Below, piece by piece: positions 33,858-43,879 of a stretch of DNA of 64,000 nt (position 1 is its first letter; each line of letters opens with the position of its first letter). The stretch comes from Bagarius yarrelli (Eukaryota > Chordata > Actinopteri > Siluriformes > Sisoridae). Under the pieces are notes generated by a model that worked only from the letters and a program-made list of their open reading frames with translations, was not told the origin of the DNA and did no database searches. The stretch is taken from the NCBI GenBank assembly GCA_005784505.1, contig VCAZ01000012.1, forward strand, positions 2,981,011-3,045,010, read 5' to 3'. Made by a program: the position numbers and the translations under genes.

Positions 33858-34225
33858 TGTAAGGTTCTTGTTTCATGTTTTGTTTATGTTAGCCTAGCTT
33901 GCTAGCTAGCGTTCTCTGCTATGCTAGCTAAGCTAGCTTCAGTCATGTTGTTTTGTTTACTTCCTGTCTTGTGATCCCCTTTGTCTCTGTGTCTTGTTCT
34001 CATTGGTTTGTTCAGTTATGTGTTGTTCATTGTCTCAGGTGTGTCTTGTTTGGTTCATTATTTCCTTGTGTGTTTATAGCCCCTCTGTCTGTCTTGTCTT
34101 GGTCGATGATTGTTCCTGCTATGTTCCTGCTATGTTCCTTCTATGTTCCTGCTATGTTCCTGCTGTTTTGTACTTTTAATAGTCTCCTGGGTTCTAACGC
34201 TGTCTCCCTCAGTGGACTAGCGTTC
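33858..34225 (+). repeat. 5' LTR
   Basis: It carries a cluster of CTAGCTAGC/GCTAGCTAAGCTAGC palindromes (33895-33935), a TATTTCCTTGTGTGTTTATA stretch, and five tandem 11-bp units of the form TGTTCCTGCTA (34111-34165) where the 3' LTR has one. The 3' terminal bases are lost. Confidence 0.88.
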
Positions 34226-34560
34226 GATCGCCCCTGCATAAACCAGCAGGTGGTTGTTTGCTTCGCCTTCGGCTAGGTAATTCCTCCATTGAGGATTATG
34301 TGGAGGAGTTTTGTGGACTTTGTGACCACACCGGATTTAATAATGTTGCTCTGAAGGACCTGTTTCGGTGTGGTCTTCATGACCCTATTCAGTATGTTTC
34401 CAGGGGGTAAAGTCACTGGTTTCCTGGCAAGTATCTAGATTAAGCTTTGCGCTCTGTGTTCACCATTTCATGGGGTTTACGTATGAACCTGTAGCCTCAC
34501 TCAAGATGGCTGCCGCGCCCCAGCTCAGCCCAACTTCCAGATGGCCGCCGTGCCCCAGCC
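34226..34560 (+). pseudogene. Gypsy-type gag fragment
   Basis: The + strand reads SSIEDYVEEFCGLCDHTGFN followed by VALKDLFRCGLHDPI, typical of the Gag of teleost Ty3/Gypsy elements (the ..YV.EFL.L...G.....L...F..GL..P pattern). It stops soon after SRG. Next comes proline/alanine-rich sequence with repeated AAGATGGC..GC.CCCCAGC units. It is not functional. Confidence 0.75.
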
Positions 34561-35306
34561 CAGCCCAGCTTAAGATGGCCGTCTCGCTGCAGCCAAGACT
34601 GATATCCGTGTGGCGGTCCTCAGATGTGAACGACTAGGTAGCGAGATCAACGGCCTCTGTTCTGCCCGAAACAGTCGGTGACATCTGGAGGCTCTCCCTG
34701 TCATAGGGTTGCATCCTCTGCGTTTGGGCCAACTCTGCTCATCACGCCCAAGAGACTTATCCGTTACCAGCCCTATCCGAGATCTCCAGCTGTTTCCTGA
34801 TGCTACGCCTAGGGGTCTCCTGCCACTCCAATGCCACGCCTGATGAGTCTTAGCCATGCTGCCTCCCTACCTGAATGGTCCCCAGCCACGCCTTATGCAC
34901 TTCTGAGGGAGTCTCCAGCCACGCCTGAGCCGAGCCTGAGAGGTCTCCAGCTACTCTCCAGCTGAGTCTGCCAAGCCTGTTCATGCCCATGCCCACCAAG
35001 CCGGTACCCACTACTCAAACACTCCTTAAATATTTTTTTTGGGGGGTAAGAGTAGTGACTGACTGGCACAGCCAGGACCAGGATCAGGACGCACTGTCCC
35101 GGTGACTGAGCTGGATCGTGAGCCACTCCTACAGGGCGCCATGATCCGCCTCGCCCTCCAGGCCACGAAGGGTTACAATCGTCTCCCTATGGAGCAAGGG
35201 TTGGGCTCTCTCTGCCTTCATGGTCCTGCCCCACCATCCCACCCCCTTAAGATGAGGTTTAAGTCAGTGTATGGGCGTCGGGAGCTGCCCATTGAGAGAG
35301 GGGTTA
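34561..35306 (+). other. Internal noncoding part of the LTR element
   Basis: Imperfect units containing CCAGCCACGCCT and TCTCCAGC (34790-34985) resemble the CATGCC/GGCATCAGGC units of the related element at 63660-63870. A conserved stretch CTTAAATATTTTTTTTGGGG followed by GTAAGAG occurs in both elements, as does GGAGCTGCCC before the 3' LTR. Confidence 0.75.
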
Positions 35307-35656
35307 TGTAAGGTTCTTGTTTCATGTTTTGTTTTGTTTGTTAGCTTGCTAGCTAACTTTCTCTGCTAAGCTATCTTCAGGCATGTTTTGTTTACTTCCT
35401 GTCTTGTGATTCCCCTTGTCTCTGTGTCTCGTTCTCACTGGTTTATTCAGTAAGTGTGTTTTATTGTCTCAGGTTGTCTTGATTCGTTCTTACTTCCTTG
35501 TGTATTTATAGCCCCTCTGTCTGTGTGTCCTGGGGATGATTGTTCCCCTCAACTTGGTGGTTCATGTTCCTGCTATGGTGTTTTGTATAGTAACACTTTG
35601 TAATAAATCTGCCCTTGGTTCTAACTCTGTCTCGCCTCAATGGACTATTCGTTACA
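35307..35656 (+). repeat. 3' LTR
   Basis: Begins TGTAAGG and ends TTCGTTACA. It contains AATAAATCTGCC near 35611 as a polyadenylation signal. It is intact at both ends, unlike the 5' LTR. Confidence 0.9.
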
Positions 35657-35990
35657 CTCTCTCATCTCTCTGCACAATTATTTGCAAAACTGACACTGAA
35701 CACTAGACTGGCACAGTACAAAGTCACTGTAAACTCTTCTTCCAGCAAATTGGCACTTTAGTGGCAATCATACTGGGTCACTTTTATACCGTACTACCTC
35801 TACCTCTACACTTTTTACTTTTATTGAATTTTTAGTTACATTTACCTACTTATTTACACTTATTTTCACACTTTTTTTATTTTTTTTATTTTGATGTCAC
35901 TTTGTTGGACAGTCCTGTAAAGCATTTTACTGCATGTTGTACTCTGTATAAATATGTGGAAAATAAAATTAGAATTTAAGTTCAACCTCA
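35657..35990 (+). repeat. Retroposon 3' segment; part is duplicated at 37.2 kb
   Basis: The sequence ends TTTACTGCATGTTGTACTCT then GGAAAATAAAATTAGAATTT, a non-LTR retroposon type tail. Its first 150 bases (TGGCACAGTACAAAGTCACT, GGCAATCATACTGGGTCACT) recur at 37173-37316. The LTR element above inserted just upstream of or into it. Confidence 0.65.
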
Positions 35991-35994
35991 ACAA

Positions 35995-36905
35995 AACTAA
36001 TCAATTTTATTTGAATAGCGCTTTTTACAATAGTGATTGTCACAAAGCAGCTTTACATAATCAAATAAATTATAAGATAAAAATGAATCGTGGGTGATGG
36101 TGGCAAGGAAAAACTCCCTAAGACAGAATATAAAGAAACCTTGAGAGGAACCAGACTCAACAGAGATCCTATCCTCATTTGGGTGAAAAACAGGTAGCGG
36201 GAATTATGTAATTACACTGTGTGTAAGCAACTTAAATCTAACTTAATTCCTCAAAGAACAGCTGGAACATCTTTATGGCAAAGTGGAACGCCCTTGGTCA
36301 CCCTGGTGATGTGATCATTAACTAGAGCAGGTCACAGGGAAGAGTCTGACGGGTCCGGAGTGAAGATGGGGTCTGGATCACTGGCAGCTTAGTTGTGGCA
36401 TATGTAGCTCGACAGAGGGAGAGAGAGAGAAGAAAAAAGACAAAAAGGAAGGAAAACAGTTAAGTGACATTGCAATCACAGTGTATGGAGTAATTTAATG
36501 TAGTGCATGAACACCGGCAAGACTGACTAGGACAGCATAACTAAAAGGAGAACCAGAGGGAAACACAGACATTAGGGCTTCCTGATATGTTAAGCAACCA
36601 GCCACTCTCATCAACATGATCGATATGAGCGGGGAAGACAGCATCTAAACATACCAGATCACCTTAATACTCAACACCCATGAGTCACCCAGATCTGCTC
36701 CTTTATCTAAGGTGAATCTATACAAAATGCTAGACTAAATAAATACTTTTTAGCCTCAACTTAAACACTGAGACTGTGTCTGATTCTCAAACATTAATAG
36801 GGAGGCTATTCCATAACTTTGGGGCTCTGTAAGAAAAGGCTCTGCCCCCTGCTGTAGTTTTTATAATGTGAATCAGAAGCAATGTTGAGGACATTACACT
36901 AATCA
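35995..36905 (-). pseudogene. LINE family B (L2/CR1 group), copy B1, 3' end
   Basis: Read on the minus strand: RT C-terminus AFSYRAPKLWNSLPINV then SVFKLRLKS, followed by the long 3' untranslated part with TAGCTATGC-type sequence, TCGAGCTACATATG, GGTGACCAAGG-type sequence, TTTTTCACCCAAATGAGGAT, GTTTCCTCTCAAGG-like sequence and the tail AAGCTGCTTTGTGACAATCA then AAAAAGCGCTATTCAAATAA. Copies B2 (43880) and B3 (55275) share this order. A GA-rich run at 36416-36435 corresponds to the CT run in B2. It is truncated at its 5' end. Confidence 0.85.
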
Positions 36906-37043
36906 AAATGATAACTAAATAAATACATTATTTACACTATTTTATTTGTTTACAGAGAAAGATCTGATGGCTGACAAAATGCAGCAAGTTTTGGTTGCAC
37001 TGGAATCTACACACACGTAAATAGTAAACAAATCCCTGCTCAA
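36906..37043. other. No feature
   Basis: Short AT-rich spacer before the foldback structure. Confidence 0.5.
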
Positions 37044-37494
37044 ATCCTAGCATAGAGCATTCTTTCGATGCTCTATGCTAGGATATTGGTACAGAACCAA
37101 AGAAAAACATTATATTTTAAGTCATATTTTGTCCCTTCCATATTTTGTCCTTTGTCTCAATGGACTATCTGTTACACTCTTTCATCTCTCTGCACAATTA
37201 TCTCTAGACTAACACTAGACTGGCACAGTACAAAGTCACTGTAAACTCTTCTTCCAGCAAATCGGCACTTTAGTGGCAATCATACTGGGTCACTTTTATA
37301 CCGTACTACCTCTACACTTAGTTATTTTTACTATATATCCTAGCATATAGCATCGAAAGAGTGTAACGGATAGTCCATTGAGGCAAAGGACAAAATATGG
37401 AAAGGACAAAATATGACTTCAAATATAATGTTTTTCTTTGGTTTTACCTCAATACCCTGTTCTGTACCAATATCCTAGCATATAGCATCGAAAG
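37044..37494. repeat. Foldback structure: long inverted repeat enclosing an LTR end and flank
   Basis: A left arm (about 37062-37186) and right arm (about 37355-37494) are inverted copies of each other. Both contain GTCCTTTG/CAAAGGAC and the sequence from GGTACAGAAC to the LTR end TGTTACACTCTTTC. The outer end is itself a perfect 17-bp hairpin, ATCCTAGCATAGAGCAT (37044-37060) with its reverse complement at 37068-37084 and a 7-base loop. The spacer (37173-37316) repeats the 3' LTR end plus downstream flank from 35630-35808. The motif TATCCTAGCATATAGCATCG also recurs at 37336 and 37470. Confidence 0.88.
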
Positions 37495-39079
37495 AAATGG
37501 TTGGCTGTAGAAAAAAAGAAGAGATACATAGTCTGTCTGAAAGCCTAAATGTTTTTTTTCATGGTGCATGGTGCTCATTTAGGTTTGTGCAATACACACA
37601 CAAACTGAAACGGTTTTATGGCTCATTTATAGTTATATTTAGCATATTTGTGGAAAGCTAACAGTGTGCAGAGGCTCTAAAGATTGGGTATCATGACCAT
37701 TTGACTTTATTACCTTTTGGCCTTTATTCTGTATGTCTTTATATGTGTGTAGGGAATATGGTGTATATTGTGTGTTTCTGGCCATGTCAGTGACTACTTC
37801 ATAAATTTTAGACATGAAACTATAAAATGTAACCTAATGAGAGCTTTAAATACAGTAGCTTTTGTTTAGTTACAGTGTTAGTAACAGTGTACAATAATGG
37901 TAAATTATTAATCAGTATTTTTTTTTAATTCAGTAGACTTTAGCGGAACACTAACAGAACCCTTTGAACTGGGTAATAAGTGTTGGTGAGAGGTGCACTT
38001 CAGCCAAGAGAGCAGTGGCTTTAGCTACTCACAGCTGTGCATGCCCTTTACCCAGCTGTGCATGGATATTATAGCATGAGCTATGAATAATTTATGTAAT
38101 TATATAGTAATAAAAAGCAAACCTTAAATATAAAACAAAACTCCTGAACTCATTTGTAGCTAACAGCCATCTTAAGCATGTTTATATAATATACTGTATG
38201 CATCTGTGTACATAAAATTAATTAATAACAGAAACTAATAGTTTTATTCCATCTTTTTTTTTGCCTAATTTTTAATCAAGTCCCACTGCGAGGCAATAAG
38301 ACATTTCTTTACCCACAACAGTGAACTATATTGAATGATTAGTTTTCTTTCTTTAAAACCTCATTTGATTGAGTTTACCCTTAATCATCTCAATTGTTAC
38401 ATTACAACAAACATGTTCTTAAGGTGGTTTGTTATTCATGCATGGATGCCTAAAATTTACATGGTGGTTATCCAATCGTCTACATTAGTTCGCGATTACT
38501 ACATGCTTTAACTCAACATTAACATAAATTTAGGTAGTAATTTATGGATTTTTAAAAACACTATCCAGTCATCTGATTAATAAAAAAAAGTAAAGAAACT
38601 TTTTTTCCTCCTGGAGCTCCAGTTTGGATGGTTTGGAAGCTGATTTTCTGTGTGGTAACATCATCCTTCTGTTTTTAATATTTGAATATATTATAACATT
38701 TAAACAAAGTAAAAGATTGTTTGGTATAAAACAAAAAGTTAACCCACATATCTTGTGTGGGTGAGTTCTTTGTAGTTCGTCCACTTACAACTACATGCGT
38801 CCAGTGGTAAAAATTTATGAAACTGAGCTTAAAGCCATACAACTTTTAAATAGATAGATGAGTCTGAAAGATGATGTTGTAAAGAACCTTTCTTAGTATG
38901 AGGTTCAGCAGGGAGAGTGAGGCAAATAGCATAACTTTGCAACAGGATCACTGACTTTGTTGTACAGGCTGATATAAGTATATGTTCCAAATCTACAGTA
39001 TGTGTCTGATTTTTTAAATGTTTTTACTATATTTGGCTAATTAGTTAAATATAGCCGTTTCTTACTATTGTTCTTGACT
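37495..39079. other. No gene recognised
   Basis: AT-rich sequence without motif-bearing frames. No known repeat ends were seen. Confidence 0.5.
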
Positions 39080-39350
39080 TTTTGAATAAAATGAAACGGT
39101 TTTACCCGAAATCTGCTTTTGGATCAACTTACCCTATGCATAGGCTTATCTTGCCCCACAGGCATAGAAAGTCCGAAAGCAGGCTTGGCAGGCATTGTGT
39201 AAGCAGTCTTTGGCTTGGCAGGTGTGACATGAGCAGGCTTAGCGGACACGGCGCGATCAGTCACTGCATAGCGAGATCAATCTCCGACATGGCAGGAATA
39301 ACAAAATCAGTCAATGTCATGTAGTGTTTAATCTTAGGCATGAGATGCAT
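39080..39350 (-). repeat. Possible internal fragment of a 34-kb-type LTR element
   Basis: The region contains spaced GGCTTGGCAGG, GGCATTGTG and AGCAGGCTTAGCGG units. These resemble the tandem GGCATGGCATCAGGC units at 63660-63870 and the opposite-strand units at 34790-34985. It lies between AT-rich DNA and a Tc1-like fragment. Similarity is at the level of unit style, not long identity. Confidence 0.4.
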
Positions 39351-39360
39351 AGTCTTACTT

Positions 39361-39862
39361 ACAGTGCCTTGAAAAAGTATTCATACCACTACAATTTGTT
39401 TACATTTTCCCACCTTACAACCACAAACTTAAATGTATTTTATTGAGATTTTATGTGATAGACCAACACAAAGTAGCACATAATTGTTAAGTGGAACGAA
39501 AAATGATTTAAATAATTTTCAATATACAGTTTTTGAAAATTTAATCAAATAAAAATCTGAAAAGTGTGGTGTGCATTTGCATTTAACCTCCCTGTACTCT
39601 GATACCTCTAAATAACATCCAGTGCAATCAACTGCTCTCAAAAGTCACCTAATTAGTTAATAGAGTCCATCTGTGTGTAATTTAGTCTCAGTACCTGTTC
39701 TGTGAAGGCCTCAGTGGTTTGTTAGAAAACACTAAACATACAGCCAGAGCTACAATGGAATGGTTTGTATCAAAGAATATTCATGTGTATTCATGGCCCA
39801 GTCAGATCCAGATCTAAATCCTATTAAGCACCTTTGGCAAGACTTCAAAATTTTCATAGGAA
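39361..39862 (+). mobile_element. Tc1-like element, third family, internally deleted
   Basis: The left end is ACAGTGCCTTGAAAAAGTAT followed by TCATACC, then CACCTTACAACCACAAACTT and the GATAGACCAACACAAAGTAG block, all typical of a common teleost Tc1-like family. At about 39740 it jumps to transposase 3' sequence encoding a degraded WPSQIQI..LLSTFGKT (originally the PDLNPIENLWQDLK motif holding the third acidic residue). The rest of the transposase and the right terminus are missing. A 55-bp left-end fragment of the same family lies at 54952. Confidence 0.85.
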
Positions 39863-39950
39863 GTGGTGGCTTAGTTGTTGGACCGATACCAAAAGGACTG
39901 GGGTTTAATTCCCAGCACCACCAAGCCACCACTGTGGCTGCTCCGGATCA
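39863..39950 (+). repeat. tRNA-like SINE head (candidate)
   Basis: GTGGTGGCTTAGTTGTTGGA resembles an A box, and GGGTTTAATTCCCAG, 29 bases further, resembles a B box (GGTTCAANNCC). A-to-B spacing suits an internal RNA polymerase III promoter. No T-run terminator or cloverleaf is convincing, so it is not a tRNA gene. Confidence 0.45.
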
Positions 39951-40129
39951 ACGGCGTGAGTGAGCTTCTTTTTCGTAAAGTGAGCAAGCTCTTTCTTAAC
40001 AGGCAGGATATGAATTAGGCCCAGCTCCGTAAGCATGAGCTGAGCTTTGTCCAGCTCAGCGCAAATGAGCTCCAGCATAGTAAACGCGTGCGAGCTCCGG
40101 ATCCATGACGTGTGAGCTCCAGATCAGCT

Positions 40130-40362
40130 GCTCCTCAATGTGAGTGAGCAGAAGGCTGACTGCTGGGTTTATTTTTGAGGTGGGTTGTGTTGTAACCGAT
40201 AAAGACATGACCCAGGGACAGAGGAATCACATGACAGGAAAAAGACTGGAAGAAAACAACAGCAAGAACAGAACAAACGCGAATTTTAAAAACATGAAAC
40301 AAGACATAAACATGAAACATGATAAACATAAAACAAGAAACCTAAACCATAAACCTTACATT
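40130..40362 (-). repeat. Possible LTR remnant
   Basis: On the minus strand it starts TGTAAGGTTTATGG, close to the TGTAAGG start of the LTRs at 33858 and 63292. It has repeated CATGTTT/ATGTTTCATG motifs, AATAAA (near 40168) and GGTTACAACACA. The end is not defined and no partner LTR was found. Confidence 0.4.
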
Positions 40363-40451
40363 GTAGTTCATTAGATATATTGTGTTAAAAAAGTTGTGAT
40401 TAGGTGGTGATTACTACTACTAACTGTACTGTACTATACTAAATGTACTAA

Positions 40452-40560
40452 TATACAACCTAATTTCTGGAAACATTGGGACAGTTTTAAAAATTTTAAT
40501 AAAGTGAAAACTAAAAGACTTTTAAATCACATAAGACCATATTTTATTTTATCCTCCTAT
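40452..40560. mobile_element. Possible DNA-transposon end fragment
   Basis: ACAACCTAATTTCTGGAAAC followed by ATTGGGACAG and AATAAAGTGAAAA resembles a frequent vertebrate DNA-transposon terminus of the form CAACCCCA.TTCC..AAA.TTGGGAC. No internal or opposite end is seen. Confidence 0.4.
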
Positions 40561-40597
40561 ACCTAATGTTTCGTAAGACCAACACATTATGTAGATT

Positions 40598-40700
40598 TTT
40601 TCAACCTACTGACCATTGTACGTGTGTGGTAGAGGTCTGATTTTACTTTGTGGAATAGCTTATGTAAGGAAACCTGTATATAAGGTAAAGTCAAATGCCT
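40598..40700 (+). repeat. Dispersed direct repeat, copy 1 (pairs with 43449)
   Basis: TTTTTTCAACCTACTGACCA then TGTACGTGTGTGGTAGAGG, GCTTATGTAAGGAAAC and AAATGCCTAA align in order with 43449-43545. No coding content. Confidence 0.8.
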
Positions 40701-40953
40701 AAACATTATCAGCAGCTGACCTACATTTACAACCTAAATTCTAATATTTGTTTCATGAAATTGTATTAATTTATTCCCAACAGTCTTTCCTCTTCGTTCC
40801 ATAGCATTTCTCTTGGCTGCACTGCTTACAGTACGTGTATGTGTATGTTAGATTTTTTGTCTAATCAGATTTCAGCCTCTATGTGCTGCGATGTTAATTT
40901 AATCTGCCCAGGGCCTCCAGAATCAGTAGTGCTGGCTCATCTAACTTAAACTA

Positions 40954-42024
40954 TACTGCTCAAAAAAATAAAGGGAACACTTAAACAATACAATGTAACT
41001 CCAAGTCAATCACACTTCTGTGAAATCAAACTGCCCACTTAGGAAGCAACACTGATTGACAATCAATTTCACATGCTGTTGTGCAAATGGAATAGACAAC
41101 AGGTGGAAATTATAGGCAATTAGCAAGACACCCCCAATAAAGGAGTGGTTCTTCAGGTGGTGACCACAGACCATTTCTCAGTTCCTCTGCTTTCTGGCTG
41201 ATGTTAAGCTCTGTGTCTGTCAGCGTAGTGTCCAGAGCATGGAGGCGCTACCAGGAGACAGGCCAGTACAATAGGAGACGTGGAGGAGGCCGTAGAAGGG
41301 CAACAACCCAGCAGCAGGACCGCTACCTCCGCCTTTGTGCAAGGAGGAACAGGAGGAGCACTACCAGAGCCCTGCAAAATGACCTACAGCAGGCCACAAA
41401 TGTGTCTGCTCAAACTGTCAGAAACAGACTCCATAAGGGTGGTATGAGGGCCTGACGTCCACAGGTGGGGGTTGTGCTTACAGCCCAACACCATGCAGAA
41501 TGTTTGGCATTTGCCAGAGAACACCAAGATTGGCAAATTCTGGCGCCTGTTCCCCAGACCTGAATCCAATTGAGCACATCTGGGACATAATGTCTCGCTC
41601 CATCCACCAATGCCACGTTGCACCACAGACTGTCCAGGAGTTGGCGGATGCTTTAGTCCAGGTCTGGGAGGAGATTCCTCAGGAGACCATCCGCCACCTC
41701 ATCAGGAGCATGCCCAGGTGTTGTAGGGAGGTCATACAGGCACGTGGAGGCCACACACACTACTGAGCCTCATTTTGACTTGTTTTAAGGACATTACATC
41801 AAAGTTGGATCAGCCTGTAGTGTGTTTTTCCACTTCAATTTTGAGTGTGACTCCAAATCCAGACCTCAATGGGTTAATAAATTAGATTTTCATTGATAAT
41901 TTTTGTGTGATTTTGTTGTCAGCACATTCAACTATGTAAAGAACAAAGTATTTAATAAGAATATTTCATTCATTCAGATCTAGGATGTGTTATTTTAGTG
42001 TTCCCTTTATTTTTTTGAGCAGTG
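40954..42024 (+). mobile_element. Tc1-like transposon, same family as 62-1962, internally deleted
   Basis: The left end TACTGCTCAAAAAAATAAAG and right end CTTTATTTTTTTGAGCAGTG are inverted repeats, each next to a TA dinucleotide (40952-40953 and 42025-42026); the outermost left base has mutated from C to T. At 1071 bp it is clearly shorter than a complete copy. Two deletions are apparent: near 41205 (N-terminal part) and near 41540 (catalytic core). Confidence 0.93.
41205..41766 (+). pseudogene. Tc1-like transposase pseudogene, catalytic core deleted
   Basis: The code reads SVSVVSRAWRRYQETGQYNR, RRRATTQQQDRYLRLCARRN, then SAQTVRNRLHKGGMRA and a stop. After a frameshift come AFAREHQDWQI and SPDLNPIEHIWDIMSR, then CREVIQARGGHT at the end. 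DWQI joins almost directly to SPDLNP, so the first two catalytic Asp codons are deleted. The segment around the internal stop (41441-41470) is the single-copy source of the minisatellite unit at 925-1372. Confidence 0.92.
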
Positions 42025-42820
42025 TATATTAGTAATTGGACTGTGTTTTTAACAAATCAAATTGCAAGTTCGCCTCACAGGGCTGTAGCTGGCCCACAGT
42101 AACGCAAGTATTTTTTCGTACTCTCATTGGTTGAATAGAGCAAAACTGCACACATAAATAAAGTTAAATTATATTTTTTACACCCACAATGGCTAACTGT
42201 AGAAGAGGAATTGACTTGGTCTTTGCCATTTATAAAAATCCATTTTTAAGAGGGATTTTTCCAGAAAAGTTAACCCCAAAGTTACCTAGCTTGTTTCAGC
42301 CCGGGAAAGAGTTTGTTTGTCCATTCCAGACCAGTGCCTATGAGTGATACCACTGGATTACAGCCTATAATGTATGATGTATTTTATTTTTATTATTATT
42401 TATGTTTTGTGTTTTTGTAATGTTATTAGATAAATACTGATTCTGAACTGCTCCAGATGATGTACGTGGCACAGTTGTGGTTGTAGCATAGAGGTTTGGA
42501 GTCTTAACTGGGTTCCTGCTTTAATATGCGAAATGCCTCTCTCTGAAATGACATTTATATACACACATTTAGACCATTTAGACATTCAAAACTAGAAAAG
42601 TATGCTTGATTCTAAACAAATTACATAACATGGGGTGTTTGCATTTGGTTTGTAAAATCAATGTGTGTCATTGTTGCTAAATAATATATTTATAAAAGAA
42701 TTACAAAAGACAATTATTTCAGGTCTAAATAGCTGAATAATTATTTAGCTAGTAACATGTAAACATAATTAACTAATACACCAAGCCTGTGTTATGCGCA
42801 TGTGTGGGTGTGTGTGTGTG
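42025..42820. other. No gene recognised
   Basis: Nothing identifiable apart from a GT run at 42805-42821 leading to a TATA-like sequence. Confidence 0.5.
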
Positions 42821-42829
42821 TATAAAAGG
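42821..42829 (+). promoter_or_regulatory. TATA-box-like sequence
   Basis: TATAAAAGG is a consensus TATA box. Eighty-three bases on lies a 12-codon frame (42912-42947, MAEKLLRLTII). No gene continues from it. It is directly preceded by a (GT)n run, so chance is likely. Confidence 0.3.
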
Positions 42830-43303
42830 ACCAGACCCAAGCTTCTATCATCATTCTTGAATTCTTCAGTTTATTTGATCAACAGGCTGTGCTTCCACCC
42901 CAGTTCAAGACATGGCTGAAAAGCTGCTTAGACTTACAATAATATAACACAAATGTGGAACAAGGGAACCACTCAAAAACACATAGTCTGGTATTGTTAA
43001 ATGTAGCAAATTCGTACTTAATTGCACAAATCACTAAGTTTATAATTTTTTAGACACAATTCTTAACATTTCTAAGATTACCATTTTAAGCATTTTGATA
43101 ACAGTCATTATATTATTATTATATTCATTATATTAACATGTTAAAAAGTGAGATATATTCTTAACAATGTAACATTTTGGTGCCAAATACCACAACACAT
43201 CTTCAAAGGTCTTGTGTCTCAATGCTCAAACTTGTAATTTTTAAAAGGTTTTCCTATACAATATTAAGCAGGCTGTTTTGATGTATGGCTGATAGGAAAT
43301 GTA

Positions 43304-43440
<137 letters not shown>

Positions 43441-43448
43441 AATGTTCT

Positions 43449-43545
43449 TTTTTCAACCTACTAACCATTGTACATGTGTGGTAGAGGATTATGTTTTTAT
43501 CTGATTTTAGCTTATGTAAGAAAACGTGCATTTAAGGCAAATGTC
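43449..43545 (+). repeat. Dispersed direct repeat, copy 2 (pairs with 40598)
   Basis: TTTTTTCAACCTACTAACCA, TGTACATGTGTGGTAGAGG and GCTTATGTAAGAAAAC match copy 1 with about 15% difference and one small rearrangement (ATTTTA order). Confidence 0.8.
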
Positions 43546-43879
43546 TAAGGGTATGAACCTAATTACCCCGTGAAATTACCTTTGCCCTTTCTCCTCTAAG
43601 GCAGCTTGGTAATATGTTTATTTTTATAGTGTAGCAATTCACTTCAATTATACAGTCTGGTAGTCTACATTACTGAGGGAATGTGGCAACTTGGGACAGG
43701 TAGTGACATACATGAGCCAAGACAGAACCTGGTCTACACACACATACACACAGACATTGTTCTTACTCATTTAAGATCCTTTTTAGCCTATTAGACAGAA
43801 GCTTGCAGATTACAAGATTTTTTTTTCTGGTAACCGACTCTTTTACCCTCATTTTGTGTGTGTGTGTATTTGAATTTGT
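43546..43879. other. No gene recognised
   Basis: AT-rich, with a GTGTGTGTGT run at 43855-43867. It may include the degraded 5' part of LINE B2. Confidence 0.5.

Larger units (their letters stand above)
33858..35656 (+). mobile_element. Short non-autonomous LTR retrotransposon with 5-bp target duplication
   Basis: Two direct LTRs (33858-34225 and 35307-35656) begin TGTAAGGTTCTTGTTTCATG. The outer flanks are CTCTC on both sides (33853-33857 and 35657-35661), a perfect 5-bp target-site duplication. The interior is only about 1.1 kb and contains a degraded gag piece but no protease, RT or integrase, so it must have moved with a partner's enzymes. A purine tract GAGAGAGGGG precedes the 3' LTR. 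No tRNA primer-binding site is evident after the 5' LTR, whose last bases (expected TTACA) are missing. A related copy lies at 63061-64000 on the other strand. Confidence 0.9.

Noticed and set aside
39863..39950. Functional tRNA gene
   Set aside because: A- and B-box-like motifs exist, but no cloverleaf with paired acceptor and anticodon stems can be drawn.
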